DNA of 64,000 bases from Saprospiraceae bacterium (GCA_020627535.1 JAHDGU010000018.1:1-64000); one strand, 5' to 3'. Shown: positions 42,882 through 52,567, counted from the stretch's first letter. A program made the numbers and translations. The notes: a model not told the origin generated them from the sequence alone.

Positions 42882-44063
42882 TCAAAAATCAGAAATGACT
42901 CCGTTCACCCGCTCAATCGCTAGATCCATCTCTGCCTCACTGATCGTCAATGGCGGCGTCAATCGAAAGGCTCTATCATTGAAAAAAAAGCGACCAGCCA
43001 GTACTTTCTGATTGTACAGCTCTTCCATCACATGATTGAGTTGCTCGGCTGTCTCGAGCTCGAGTGCCATGTAAAGTCCTTTTTGGCGAAAGCCAGATAA
43101 TCTAGACTGATCCAATCCTACTGCGAACTGCTCAGCTCTAGCCCTCGATGCCTCCATCAAGTCCGTCTCGACGAGCAATCGCAGTGCTGCCACCGCGCCG
43201 GCCATACAGACCGGATGACCTCCCATGCTACTAATATGTCCAAAGACTGGGTCGTGCGTGAGTTGATCCAAGAGCTCAGCACAACCGAGCAAGGCCGACA
43301 CCGGCAATCCTCCGCCCATCGCCTTCGCCAAGCAGAGCAAATCTGGCTCTACTCCGACTTGCATATGCGCCATGAGCTCTCCGCACCGCCCAAATCCTGT
43401 CTGGATCTCATCATAGATCAGAAGCGAACCAACTTGATCGCATCTCGCACGCAGTGCACGATGATAATCAGCCTCAGGTATCGTGATGCCTGTAGCCGAC
43501 TGATACACCTCACTGACGACAGCTGCCGTAGCGCTCGTGATCCGATCTAGATCATCTACATCTCCAAATCTGATATGCCTCACTGCTGGCAATAATGGAC
43601 GATATCTCCCTGTGAAGGCTTGATCATCCATGAGAGATAGCGAGCCCTGTGTAGATCCATGATAGGATCTCGACATGGAGATGAGCTCAGACCTACCCGT
43701 GGCACGCTTCGCTAGCTTGCATGCCGCCTCGATAGTCTCAGTGCCCGTGGTCAAGAAGTAGGCCTTATCAAAGTATGGCATCTGCTCCATCATCAGCTTC
43801 GACCAGCTGACTTGAGGCGCCTGTACATGCTCCCCATAGACCATCGTGAAGGAGTACTTCTGTAGCTGCTCCTTGTAGGCAGTCAAGATCTGAGGGTGCT
43901 TGTGTCCGAAGTTGTTGACACAGATGCCCGAGAGCATATCTAGGTATGCTTCACCTTGCTGATCGTAGATGTATGAGCCCTCAGCTCTCGCCACAGGAAA
44001 CTGCATGGGCCAAGGATTGGTTTTGGCCACATGACGTGTATCATCTGCTAGCATGTCTTGCAT
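42882..44063 (-). CDS. Class III PLP-dependent aminotransferase
   Basis: A 393-residue cytoplasmic enzyme of the acetylornithine/ornithine/GABA aminotransferase family. Visible elements are the N-terminal substrate region (YLDMLSGICVNNFGHKHP), cofactor-phosphate site TTGTETIEAACKLAKRATGR, SYHGSTQG, the Asp that binds the PLP ring nitrogen in LLIYDEIQTGFGRCG, and the Schiff-base Lys in CLAKAMGGGLP. The substrate cannot be told. The last four codons fall in an ATCAAAA repeat. A TACCTTTA box 4 bases before ATG 44063 suggests translation could begin at Met4 instead. Confidence 0.85.
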   Translation of the reverse strand: MQDMLADDTRHVAKTNPWPMQFPVARAEGSYIYDQQGEAYLDMLSGICVNNFGHKHPQILTAYKEQLQKYSFTMVYGEHVQAPQVSWSKLMMEQMPYFDKAYFLTTGTETIEAACKLAKRATGRSELISMSRSYHGSTQGSLSLMDDQAFTGRYRPLLPAVRHIRFGDVDDLDRITSATAAVVSEVYQSATGITIPEADYHRALRARCDQVGSLLIYDEIQTGFGRCGELMAHMQVGVEPDLLCLAKAMGGGLPVSALLGCAELLDQLTHDPVFGHISSMGGHPVCMAGAVAALRLLVETDLMEASRARAEQFAVGLDQSRLSGFRQKGLYMALELETAEQLNHVMEELYNQKVLAGRFFFNDRAFRLTPPLTISEAEMDLAIERVNGVISDF

Positions 44064-44154
44064 GGGATAAAGGTAGGATCGCTATGACTCATCTGTGCTC
44101 CTCGACGAGCCCTTATAGAGCCAAAAGCAAAAGTTAAAGAAGGTGAAAAGTCAC

Positions 44155-44170
44155 TGGCACGGCCTTTGCA
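44155..44170 (+). promoter_or_regulatory. Sigma-54 promoter (-24/-12) upstream of the thioredoxin gene
   Basis: TGGCACG, four bases (GCCT), then TTGCA reproduces the sigma-54 consensus TGGCACGnnnnTTGC[AT]. The invariant GG (44156-44157) and GC (44168-44169) are exactly 10 bases apart. It lies 53 bases before ATG 44223. Confidence 0.75.
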
Positions 44171-44222
44171 GGGAACATAATGGATCGCTTTTTGATTTAC
44201 CTTTATGCCAAGAATATTCGCT

Positions 44223-45386
44223 ATGAAACAAGCTTTGATCGCCGCATTTATCCTATGTTCAGGAGCACTCTTTGCTCAGGGAATTGAGTTCTTTGATGGA
44301 AGCTGGGAAGAGGCACTTGAGGCCGCAGAACAGGAGAACAAGCTCATCTTTGTGGATGGCTACGCGAGCTGGTGTGGTCCTTGCAAGCGTATGGCGAGAG
44401 ATGTCTTTCCAGATGCAGAGGTTGGATCATTTTTCAATGACAACTTCATCTCTCTCAAGCTGGATATGGAGAAAGGTCAAGGTGTAGAGTTTCGCAAAAA
44501 CTACCCTGTCAGAGCATTCCCCACCCTATTCTTTATCGCTAGCAATGGCAAGATCGTCATCAAGGAAACTGGTGCTCGACGCGCCAATGATCTCATCGCA
44601 CTTGGCCAAAAAGCCATCAAAAAAAGTGATCAGTCTGATGTATATCTGAAGCTCTATGAACAAGGTGACAGAGACTTCAAGACGGTCTACAATCTCGTGC
44701 GCAGCCTCAACTCTGCTGGCAAGCCGAGTCTACAAATCGCCAATGAGTACATTGACAGTCAGTCAGATCTCAACACACCAGACAATCTGAGATTTCTTCT
44801 CGAAGCAGCTTCTGAAATTGACTCGCGCATCTTTGATCTCCTCGTGGATCACAAGTCTGCCGTGATCAAGCAAGAAGGACAGCAAAAATGGGATGACAAG
44901 GTATACGCCGCAGGGATGCGGACAGCTATGAAAGCAGCCAACTACAAAGAAGCCGGCCTCCTTAAGGCAGTACAAAAGAGTATCAAAAAGCATGTGCCTT
45001 CCAAGAGTGCAGACTTTGATTTTTACAGTAGTACCAACTACAGTAAGATCACGGCAGACGTGGATAGCTACATCAAGGCAACGAAGAAATACGCCAAGTC
45101 AGAGGTCAAAGGAGATGCGAGACGTCTACACAGACTCTCTAAAGAAATTGTACAGCACTGGAAAAAAGATGATGGTGCCTTGGCATATGCCGAAGAGCTC
45201 GCAGCTGAAGCAGCCAAAAATGGCGGCAGCTCGATCTACTACTACCAGCTAGGAGAAGTACAGCACCTCAGAGGCAATGATCAAGAGGCAATCGGATCAC
45301 TTGAGATGGCACTCAGCATCGCCAAGGACGAAAACGCCAATCCTACAAGAATCAACGCACTCCTCAAGAAGCTTCAAGAGGGCTAG
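44223..45386 (+). CDS. Secreted thioredoxin-fold protein with helical C-terminal region
   Basis: A 387-residue exported protein with signal peptide MKQALIAAFILCSGALFAQ. The N-terminal ~120 residues are a thioredoxin domain with ASWCGPCKRM (active CGPC) and the cis-Pro loop VRAFPTLFFI. The rest (~130-387) is helical with TPR-like pairs (IYYYQLGEVQHLRGNDQEAI). Such proteins reduce or isomerise disulfides in the periplasm. Start at ATG 44223, since the upstream ATG (44205) would extend the signal. Control by sigma-54 is inferred from the promoter at 44155-44170. The gene overlaps the convergent exonuclease gene by 4 bases. Confidence 0.82.
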   Translation: MKQALIAAFILCSGALFAQGIEFFDGSWEEALEAAEQENKLIFVDGYASWCGPCKRMARDVFPDAEVGSFFNDNFISLKLDMEKGQGVEFRKNYPVRAFPTLFFIASNGKIVIKETGARRANDLIALGQKAIKKSDQSDVYLKLYEQGDRDFKTVYNLVRSLNSAGKPSLQIANEYIDSQSDLNTPDNLRFLLEAASEIDSRIFDLLVDHKSAVIKQEGQQKWDDKVYAAGMRTAMKAANYKEAGLLKAVQKSIKKHVPSKSADFDFYSSTNYSKITADVDSYIKATKKYAKSEVKGDARRLHRLSKEIVQHWKKDDGALAYAEELAAEAAKNGGSSIYYYQLGEVQHLRGNDQEAIGSLEMALSIAKDENANPTRINALLKKLQEG

Positions 45387-46150
45387 AAATCCAATTCACA
45401 CCATACTGGGCAGTGATCACTATGCACAGCTTGTGTGTCGTGCTCAGATCCCTTGACTCGAGAGGACATGTCTTTGCTCAGGGCTATATAGTCAATGCGC
45501 CAGCCTTTGTTCTTTCCTCTTGATCCTGCACGATAGCTCCACCAACTATAAGCTCCTTCACGCTCTGGATGAATTTGTCGATAAGCATCGTCAAATAGCT
45601 CATTGAAATACTCATCCATCCATACGCGCTCCTCTGGTCTGTATCCACTAGGATTGTCTTTGCGCGTAGGATTGTGTATATCGAGATCTAGATGCACCAC
45701 ATTGTAATCGCCAACAACGATCAAGTTGGGAAACTCCTGAAGAAGATTCTCCACCCATGGTCTGAAATCGTGGAGATACTGCATCTTGAAGGCATGCCTC
45801 TCCTCGCTAGAACTCCCGGAAGGGAAATAGCCATTGAGTAAGGCAAAGTCGTCGAAAACCGTCAGCACTTTGCGTCCCTCCATATCATAGAGTGGCTTAC
45901 CTACACCAGTCCTCACTTCCCGTGCTTCCTGCTTGCTGATCGTGAGTACGCCACTGTAGCCTTTCTTTTCGGCACTGTGCCAGTAGCAGTGATAGCCGGC
46001 GTCGGTCAGATGACTGAGATCCACTTGCTCTGGATGTGCTTTGGTCTCTTGGATACAAAGGATGTCACCATCTGTTGACGCCCACCAATCCCAAAGGCCT
46101 TTCTTGGCTGCTGCTCTGATTCCATTGACATTGTAGCTATAGATCTTCAT
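45383..46150 (-). CDS. xthA: Exodeoxyribonuclease III
   Basis: A 255-residue AP endonuclease / 3'-5' exonuclease of the XthA family. Conserved elements are IYSYNVNGIRAA (N-terminal Asn), CIQETKAHP (metal Glu), YSGVLT, GDYNVVHLDLDI (catalytic Asp/Asn), WRIDYIAL and SDHCPVWCEL (catalytic Asp-His). It cuts DNA at abasic sites during base excision repair. I chose ATG 46150 (MKIYSYN); the ORF could extend to 46177 with no support. It diverges from aspS. Confidence 0.93.
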   Translation of the reverse strand: MKIYSYNVNGIRAAAKKGLWDWWASTDGDILCIQETKAHPEQVDLSHLTDAGYHCYWHSAEKKGYSGVLTISKQEAREVRTGVGKPLYDMEGRKVLTVFDDFALLNGYFPSGSSSEERHAFKMQYLHDFRPWVENLLQEFPNLIVVGDYNVVHLDLDIHNPTRKDNPSGYRPEERVWMDEYFNELFDDAYRQIHPEREGAYSWWSYRAGSRGKNKGWRIDYIALSKDMSSRVKGSEHDTQAVHSDHCPVWCELDF

Positions 46151-46203
46151 GCGCCAAAGGTCGTTCAAGACCGTCAATTGATCCTTGTCTTGGGCCCATA
46201 CAT

Positions 46204-46237
46204 TTTGACGAAAGTCGCTAGTGCATCTCTACCTTTG
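46204..46237 (+). promoter_or_regulatory. Promoter TTTG-N22-TACCTTTG for aspS
   Basis: TTTG (46204-46207), a 22-base spacer and TACCTTTG (46230-46237) lie 22 bases before ATG 46260. Because this box is downstream of the in-frame ATG at 46221, it supports the shorter start. Confidence 0.5.
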
Positions 46238-46259
46238 CTGTCGCAAAAATCTAAGGCAG

Positions 46260-48026
46260 ATGTACAGGAGTCAAAACTGTGGAGAACTCAGAATCGATCA
46301 TGTAGGACAAGAAGTCAAACTCAGTGGCTGGGTGGCTTCCAATCGCGACCTGGGAGGGATGACCTTCATCGATCTGCGTGATCGATATGGCATCACACAA
46401 CTGGTCTTCAATATGGATACCGACGCAGGTCTATGCGGAGAAGCCCGCAAGCTAGGTCGCGAGTATGTGATCCAGATTGACGGTGTCGTCAGAGAGCGGT
46501 CGAGTAAGAATCCTCAGCGCGCTACGGGTGAAATCGAGATCGAAGTCACCGGCCTGCAGGTCCTGAATGCCTCCAAGATTCCGCCATTTCTCATCGAAAA
46601 CGATACAGACGGTGGAGAAGAGCTCCGTATGAAGTACCGCTATCTCGATTTGAGAAGAGACGCAGTACAGTCCAATATTATCTTCCGGTCACAGGTGGCT
46701 CAGGCCATCAGAAAAAATCTGTCTGCCGTGGACTTCGTGGAAGTTGAGACACCCTTCCTCATCAAGAGCACACCAGAGGGTGCCCGAGACTTTGTCGTTC
46801 CGTCAAGGCTTAATAGTGGGCAGTTTTATGCTCTTCCGCAGTCACCACAGACCTTCAAGCAATTGCTTATGGTCAGTGGATTTGACAAGTACTTCCAGAT
46901 CGTGAAATGCTTCCGAGATGAGGATCTCAGAGCTGACCGTCAGCCAGAGTTCACACAGTTGGACTGCGAGATGTCCTTTGTGACGCAAGATCAAGTGCTC
47001 GACACTTTTGAGACGCTTGTGCGAAATATCTTCAGGGAGATTCTTGATATTGAGCTCCCTAGTTTTCCACGTATGCAGTACGACGATGCCATGAAGTACT
47101 ACGGTATCGATAAGCCGGATCTGAGATTTGATATGAAGATTCATCACATCAATGATCTAGCGCAGGGTCATGGCTTTGCCGTATTTGACAATGCTGAATC
47201 TGTCGTGGGAATCTGTGCCAAAGGCTGTGCAGTTAACTACTCCAATAAGGATATCAAGAAGCTCACGGAATGGGTGCAAAGACCACAGATCGGCGCCAAA
47301 GGCCTCGTCTATGTCAAGTATGGTGCAGACGGAAGTATCAAGTCGTCCGTCGGCAAGTTTTACGACGACGATCAACTCAAGACATGGGGAGAGCACTTCG
47401 GTGCTGAGGCAGGTGACATGCTCCTGATTCTCTGTGGGGAAGAAGAGTCTACACTCAAGCAGATGGGACAACTTCGCTTGGAGATGGGCGATAGACTAGA
47501 ACTCAGAGATCCGAGTGAGTTCAAACCACTTTGGGTTCTTGACTTTCCACTCCTCGAATGGGATGAAGAGAGTTCAAGGTTTCACGCCATGCACCATCCA
47601 TTTACTTCTCCCAAGAAGGCAGATCAAGAACGCATGCTCAATGGCGATCACGAGACGATGAAAGCTCTCCGTGCAGATGCCTATGATATGGTCATCAATG
47701 GTGTGGAGATCGGCGGAGGATCTATCCGTATCCATGATAGAGAGCTACAGGCCAAGAACTTCGAGCTCCTAGGATTTACGCCTGAAGAGGCAGAGGATCA
47801 ATTTGGATTCCTGATGGGAGCATTTGAATATGGCGCTCCTCCTCATGGGGGTATTGCTTTGGGATTTGATCGACTCTGTGCGATCATGAGAGGACAAAAC
47901 TCGATCAGAGACTTTATCGCCTTCCCGAAAAATAATCAAGGTCGTGATGTCATGATTGATGCGCCGAGTCCAGTGGACGGTGAGCAGCTAGATGAGCTGA
48001 GTCTCTCGCTCAATCTGAAGGCGTAG
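46260..48026 (+). CDS. aspS: Aspartyl-tRNA synthetase
   Basis: A 588-residue bacterial-type class II synthetase. An N-terminal OB-fold anticodon-binding domain ([20 protein letters not shown]) is followed by the catalytic domain. Motif 2 is [18 protein letters not shown], and motif 3 is [15 protein letters not shown]. The GAD insertion (~300-410) typical of bacterial AspRS is present. Discriminating versus non-discriminating activity cannot be decided. Its stop is 3 bases from the convergent TlpA-like gene. Confidence 0.96.
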   Translation: MYRSQNCGELRIDHVGQEVKLSGWVASNRDLGGMTFIDLRDRYGITQLVFNMDTDAGLCGEARKLGREYVIQIDGVVRERSSKNPQRATGEIEIEVTGLQVLNASKIPPFLIENDTDGGEELRMKYRYLDLRRDAVQSNIIFRSQVAQAIRKNLSAVDFVEVETPFLIKSTPEGARDFVVPSRLNSGQFYALPQSPQTFKQLLMVSGFDKYFQIVKCFRDEDLRADRQPEFTQLDCEMSFVTQDQVLDTFETLVRNIFREILDIELPSFPRMQYDDAMKYYGIDKPDLRFDMKIHHINDLAQGHGFAVFDNAESVVGICAKGCAVNYSNKDIKKLTEWVQRPQIGAKGLVYVKYGADGSIKSSVGKFYDDDQLKTWGEHFGAEAGDMLLILCGEEESTLKQMGQLRLEMGDRLELRDPSEFKPLWVLDFPLLEWDEESSRFHAMHHPFTSPKKADQERMLNGDHETMKALRADAYDMVINGVEIGGGSIRIHDRELQAKNFELLGFTPEEAEDQFGFLMGAFEYGAPPHGGIALGFDRLCAIMRGQNSIRDFIAFPKNNQGRDVMIDAPSPVDGEQLDELSLSLNLKA

Positions 48027-48029
48027 TAC

Positions 48030-48653
48030 TTACTGTTTTTGAAGTACTTTCGTCACCAAAGGCTGGTATCTTCTCACAAGCTTGTCATAGGCTGAATGAC
48101 CGGTACTTCCATATGTGCGGTAGTCTACGATTCCTCCATTTTTGTCAAAGAGAATCTTGGTGGGATAAGACTTTTGACTGACAAGTCTCACATCTGAAAT
48201 CACACGGAAGTCATAGTCTCGCTTTGATAGTAGCTTTTCCTGTATTTCTGGCATCGGATCATTGGCGAATGTGATGATATCGAACTTGTCAGACTCTATC
48301 GACTTATTGAGCAAGTCAAGTCCGGGAAGCTCCATGATGCATGGACGACACCTGAGATACCAAAAATCAGCCAAGATTACTCGGTCCTGAAAACTTTTGT
48401 AATTCACGACTTTCCCCATGTGATCAGTGAAGCTCGACCTGCGATCCTCACCTCGGACCACTTTGAAGAAATCGAAGGTATCTCTCGAGCCATCCGGATG
48501 CTGGAGACTGATGAGAAGTTCGTCAAGAGAAAAGACCGGTAATGCGCTGGACTCACTGTCATCGCATGAGACCGAACTCGCCGTGACGTCTTTCCTCACC
48601 AAAAAAGAGCTTACCAGTAAGACCGCCGGAAGAAATCTCAAAAAAGCCAGCAT
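48030..48653 (-). CDS. TlpA-like secreted thioredoxin
   Basis: A 207-residue protein with a hydrophobic N-terminal signal (FLRFLPAVLLVSSFLV) and a redoxin/TlpA domain. The VILADFWYLRCRPCIMELPG segment carries the CxxC active site, and PTKILFDKNG holds the cis-Pro. Members reduce disulfides outside the cytoplasm, for example during cytochrome c maturation; the partner here is unknown. Confidence 0.78.
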   Translation of the reverse strand: MLAFLRFLPAVLLVSSFLVRKDVTASSVSCDDSESSALPVFSLDELLISLQHPDGSRDTFDFFKVVRGEDRRSSFTDHMGKVVNYKSFQDRVILADFWYLRCRPCIMELPGLDLLNKSIESDKFDIITFANDPMPEIQEKLLSKRDYDFRVISDVRLVSQKSYPTKILFDKNGGIVDYRTYGSTGHSAYDKLVRRYQPLVTKVLQKQ

Positions 48654-48735
48654 GCGACTATAACGCCAGTCATCTCTGAATCATTATGGATCTAGGCCTG
48701 CGATGATGTATTCATCCTCAGGCGTAAGTCTCACG

Positions 48736-49599
48736 CTACTGATAGACCCTGATCCAATCCACGTACATCCTTTGAGGGAAAGGCGTCGTTTCATCAGGTC
48801 TGCCGGCGTAAGTACCTCCTACGGCAATATTGAGTAAAAAGAAAAATTCCTTGTGAAAAGAGGCATACTCCTTAGTAGAAATATCCACTCTGGTATACTC
48901 CTCTCCGTCAACAGACCATATCATGTGATCTTTGGTCCATTCCAGTTCAAAAATGTGAAACTCGTCAGCAAACTTGCCGCTATCGAGCTTGAAGGACTTA
49001 GCTCCCATCTGGGTGTGCTCTCCTTTCTTATCCGCATAGTGGATATTGGCTTCCACCACGCCGTCATCTTCGGTGCCATACAGCTCAAGGATGTCGATCT
49101 CACCACACTGAGGCCATGGTGTATCGCCGCCATTTTCATCGATATTGGCACCTAGCATCCAGAAGGCTGGCCAGATACCTTTGCCGTGCGGTAGTTTCAT
49201 CCGAGCAGCGATCTTTCCATACTTCCAAGACTGCTTCCCAGCTGTATTGAGTCGTGCGGAAGTATATTGATCATGGCTATGCGCATTTCCAGCGTGGATA
49301 GCTTCGATCACGAGACAATCGTCCTCGATATAAGCATTGTCAGTGCTATGCACATAGCGCTGCCATTCTTCATTGAAGCGACCGGCCTTCTCTACTTGAT
49401 AGTTCCAATTGTCCTCGTTGAGAGTAGGGCCCTTAAATTCATCTGACCACACCAAGGTGTAGCCTGATCCAGGATCGTATGCTGTATGCGTCATATTTTC
49501 TTTGATCTCCGCGTGTATTGAAGAATGCTGTTGCCCTACCAAATGACTCCACCAAACTGAAGTTGCTAGGACTAATAAAGAGGCGATGTACTTGATCAT
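48736..49599 (-). CDS. GH16 family beta-glucanase (laminarinase type)
   Basis: A 287-residue secreted enzyme with signal peptide MIKYIASLLVLATSVWWS. The GH16 active-site motif is GEIDILE, with nucleophile Glu167, Asp169 and acid/base Glu172. Before it, SARLNTAGKQSWKYGKIAAR and GIWPAFWMLG are standard family segments. It probably cleaves beta-1,3- or beta-1,3/1,4-glucans such as laminarin. No SusCD pair lies nearby, so this is not a classic utilisation locus. Confidence 0.92.
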   Translation of the reverse strand: MIKYIASLLVLATSVWWSHLVGQQHSSIHAEIKENMTHTAYDPGSGYTLVWSDEFKGPTLNEDNWNYQVEKAGRFNEEWQRYVHSTDNAYIEDDCLVIEAIHAGNAHSHDQYTSARLNTAGKQSWKYGKIAARMKLPHGKGIWPAFWMLGANIDENGGDTPWPQCGEIDILELYGTEDDGVVEANIHYADKKGEHTQMGAKSFKLDSGKFADEFHIFELEWTKDHMIWSVDGEEYTRVDISTKEYASFHKEFFFLLNIAVGGTYAGRPDETTPFPQRMYVDWIRVYQ

Positions 49600-49606
49600 G
49601 GTTTGA

Positions 49607-49936
49607 TCAGCTCATATCTACGTTTCCTTCACCGACTGGTTCCATCTCCGTGGTCAAGTATGCCGAGTTGTTCTTCTCATCCACCGCGATGTATAGAGGC
49701 TTCTCATATCGCAGTAGATCGACAAATCGCGGGTACTTTGAAGTAGGAATGTAGACGAAGTGCTGATATGACCCCTCTTCCCCTCTGGTGTGATTTTCGT
49801 GCTTGCCTTCATGGTAGAATGAGAAGTACACAGTACCCCTAGAGTATGGGATCATGATGGCTTCATCTATGGTAGGGTCATGAGCTACATCGTCGTAGAG
49901 GAATATCTTGTAGGAACTAAATTCTTCAATATGCAT
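49607..49936 (-). CDS. Hypothetical small soluble protein upstream of GH16
   Basis: A 109-residue protein from ATG 49936 (MHIEEFSSYKIFLYDD). It has no signal, no membrane segment, many Tyr, His and Asp residues, and ends GEGNVDMS. It precedes the GH16 gene by 7 bases on the same strand, so both are probably co-transcribed. No family recognised. Confidence 0.55.
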   Translation of the reverse strand: MHIEEFSSYKIFLYDDVAHDPTIDEAIMIPYSRGTVYFSFYHEGKHENHTRGEEGSYQHFVYIPTSKYPRFVDLLRYEKPLYIAVDEKNNSAYLTTEMEPVGEGNVDMS

Positions 49937-50019
49937 ATGCGGTTTATTAGAGTAAAGGATTTGATTTGTGTGGCGAATGTATGCAATTTCGTAGCATTCT
50001 AACTGCAATATCACTTTGT

Positions 50020-50577
50020 ATGAATCAGGTAAAATCCATCCTCATCTCCCTCATCAGCTCTATCTTGGTATTGTCATGTGCTTCCGTGGGAGCACAAGAA
50101 ATCCCCTCAGACTGGTGCGGAATTTATGAAGGAGAGATGTCTATCTATCAGGGACCTACTCTTGCTGAAAAGCTACCCGTACGGTTCAGTCTTCTAGCTC
50201 TTGAAGAAGGCGATGGCTGGACTTACCTCATGGAATACCAAAGTGAGAAGTACGGCAACATTGTCAAGGACTATCAGATTGTCAAGCAAGATAGCCTTCC
50301 TGCACATGTCTTCCTTCTAGACGAAAAAGACGGGATCTTCATCCCCATGTACATGATGGACAATTGTTTTTATAGTCGCTTTGAAGTTGGTGACATGGGA
50401 CTATCAAGTATCATGCAATTTCGACCCGACGGAGATATCTTCTTTGAAATATTCTCCAATAAAATTTCGAGTGCTGATCAATCATCTAGTAATCCAGATG
50501 ATGAGGGCCACTCCTATGAGCTTACCAGCTATGAGACCTTTACTACTCAGAAAGTGTTGTTTAAGAAAGTTGAGTAA
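50020..50577 (+). CDS. Hypothetical secreted protein or lipoprotein
   Basis: A 185-residue protein from ATG 50020 with a signal sequence (ILISLISSILVLSCASVGAQ). It could be cleaved as a lipoprotein at the Cys (VLSC) or after AQ. The mature protein is beta-rich and acidic with repeated aromatic residues (WCGIYEGEMSIYQG). No family recognised. It converges with the TPR gene. Confidence 0.55.
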   Translation: MNQVKSILISLISSILVLSCASVGAQEIPSDWCGIYEGEMSIYQGPTLAEKLPVRFSLLALEEGDGWTYLMEYQSEKYGNIVKDYQIVKQDSLPAHVFLLDEKDGIFIPMYMMDNCFYSRFEVGDMGLSSIMQFRPDGDIFFEIFSNKISSADQSSSNPDDEGHSYELTSYETFTTQKVLFKKVE

Positions 50578-50588
50578 AATACTGCATT

Positions 50589-51743
50589 CTACCCGCCTGC
50601 CCTCTGATGGACTTCTTGCTTGAGATAGTTGATACGATCTTCAACGTTCTCGACAAGTAAGGGATTTGCCTTTTCGTGCTTGAGATATTTTTGATAGTAT
50701 CTCAATGCAATGCTTCTATCACGATAGTACTCATCCGAGATCCTCGCCAATTGAATGAGCAACCGAGCATCATCAAGATGAGCAAATCCTCTTTTATACA
50801 GAGCTATCGCATCACCTTGATTACTATTCCCTTCGAGGAGTCGAGCTTTCTCAAGATAGTAGCTCACCATATTATCTGAGGTCCCATGCTCCATGGCTTT
50901 CTGATAGTGATAATTGGCAAATTCAAAATCCTCCTTTTTGGCGTAAGCCTTGGCCAAATAATAGTGAACAAACTCTTCATCCAATTTCGTCACCAGCCGC
51001 CTCAAAGCATCAATGCACAAATCCACAGAATCGATCTCAAAATAAGAGAATCCTAGCATCTTGAGATATGGTGGATCGAGATCTACATTCCTCTTAGTTT
51101 TTTCAAGGATCTGCACGACATGGACAAATGAATCTTGTTTATACTTCACTCTTGCCCACTCTTTTTGTAGAGCAATATTGTCCTCAAACAGCACAGCAGC
51201 TCTTGTCAGTATCGTATCCGCCAGAGCTAGACTATCCACTGCTTGAAACAATCGTGCTTGTAGTAAAACCACATTCACATCATTGGGTGCAAGTGCATAG
51301 GCCATATTGCTATGCACCAGCGCAGGGATTACCTCCTTTACCTTGATCAGCTGCTCTGCATACAGTCGGTGATAGACAGCGTTGGTCGAGTCAAGCTCTA
51401 CTAGTCGCTTGTGATATTTGATTGATTTAGGCCAATTCTGCTCTCGCTGATAGATCTGTGCCAGTGCGAACACAGAAGAGATATGAGCTTCATCCTGGGC
51501 GAGTATGCTCGCCCTGATTTTCTTACTACTTGCATAGTTCCCTGTAGCTTGATAGGCTTGCGCCAAAAGATTGAGACTGACCAAATCCGTACTATCCCTC
51601 GACATCTGATCATCTAGGACGGTGATGACCGTGCCATAATCAGCAATACTCATGGCCTGGCGTGCACTGTCAAGCTTGGTCTGAGCACTGACCAGCATGG
51701 GGATCATAAGCAGGCTGAGTACCCATAGGAAATTGTCTCTCAT
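50589..51743 (-). CDS. Exported TPR-repeat protein
   Basis: A 384-residue protein from ATG 51743 with signal peptide MRDNFLWVLSLLMIPMLVSAQ. Most of the mature part is tetratricopeptide repeats, e.g. LLAQAYQATGNYASSKKIRA, LAQIYQREQNWPKSIKYHK, and ALRYYQKYLKHEKANP near the end. TPR domains mediate protein contacts; a scaffold in the periplasm is the natural reading. The upstream start (51854) would overlap the divergent transporter region and lacks a signal peptide in place. Confidence 0.78.
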   Translation of the reverse strand: MRDNFLWVLSLLMIPMLVSAQTKLDSARQAMSIADYGTVITVLDDQMSRDSTDLVSLNLLAQAYQATGNYASSKKIRASILAQDEAHISSVFALAQIYQREQNWPKSIKYHKRLVELDSTNAVYHRLYAEQLIKVKEVIPALVHSNMAYALAPNDVNVVLLQARLFQAVDSLALADTILTRAAVLFEDNIALQKEWARVKYKQDSFVHVVQILEKTKRNVDLDPPYLKMLGFSYFEIDSVDLCIDALRRLVTKLDEEFVHYYLAKAYAKKEDFEFANYHYQKAMEHGTSDNMVSYYLEKARLLEGNSNQGDAIALYKRGFAHLDDARLLIQLARISDEYYRDRSIALRYYQKYLKHEKANPLLVENVEDRINYLKQEVHQRAGG

Positions 51744-51786
51744 GCCATCTAAGGTATGGCTAACTTCGACCACCCAAGAAGCAATT

Positions 51787-52554
51787 ATGCAAGAATTAAC
51801 AGTTGGATTGGTTGCTTTATCTATCGGAGGTGCCTTCATCGCTGGATTTATCAATACCTATGCTGGTAATGGCTCTATGATCACACTGACGATCATGATG
51901 GAGTTTCTTGGCCTGCCAGCGAATATCGCCAATGGGTCCAATCGCATAGGTGTACTTGCACAGACCTGGTCAAGCACATGGATGTTTCATCGTGACAAAA
52001 AGCTCAAGCTCAAAGATGAATTTGATGTCATCCTATTCATTTTTATAGGAGCCATCATCGGCGTGATAATCGCCACCCGTGTCAGTAATGAACAGTTCAA
52101 GACCGTCTTTTCCTACTTGCTCATCATTATATTTTTCATTGTACTGCTCAAGCCCAAAAGGTGGCTATCACCAAAAAACATCATCAATCACTGGCCTGCG
52201 CCACTTCGATGGATTATTTATTTGTGTCTTGGGATTTATGGAGGATTTATTCAGATGGGTATGGGTGTGGTCACCTTGGTCATCTTCGTGCTACTCGAGG
52301 GACGCAAAATGATTCCTGCCAATGTGCTGAAAGTTTTTGTCACTGCACTCTATACTATATTCGTATTGGCAATCTTTGAGTATCGCGGACTTGTCAATTG
52401 GAAGATCGGTGGTCTCTTTGTGATAGGGCAAGTCGCAGGAGGTGCTAGTGCTGCATATCTTGCCTCCCGCGTCAAAAACATCGATGTCTATGCCTACAGA
52501 CTTCTCTTGGTCATGATTATCTTAGGACTCATCAAGATCTTCGATCTGATTTAA
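51787..52554 (+). CDS. TSUP family (TauE/SafE) membrane transporter
   Basis: A 255-residue inner-membrane protein with about eight hydrophobic segments. The TauE/SafE repeat signature is seen in GGAFIAGFINTYAGNGSMITLTIMM, split here for length into GGAFIAGFINTYAG and NGSMITL, and in YGGFIQMGMGVV with LEGRKMIPANVLKVF. Members export sulfite or sulfonate-related anions; the substrate is not defined. It lies 13 bases before the helicase gene on the same strand. Confidence 0.8.
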   Translation: MQELTVGLVALSIGGAFIAGFINTYAGNGSMITLTIMMEFLGLPANIANGSNRIGVLAQTWSSTWMFHRDKKLKLKDEFDVILFIFIGAIIGVIIATRVSNEQFKTVFSYLLIIIFFIVLLKPKRWLSPKNIINHWPAPLRWIIYLCLGIYGGFIQMGMGVVTLVIFVLLEGRKMIPANVLKVFVTALYTIFVLAIFEYRGLVNWKIGGLFVIGQVAGGASAAYLASRVKNIDVYAYRLLLVMIILGLIKIFDLI

Positions 52555-52567
52555 AATACAATCCTTT

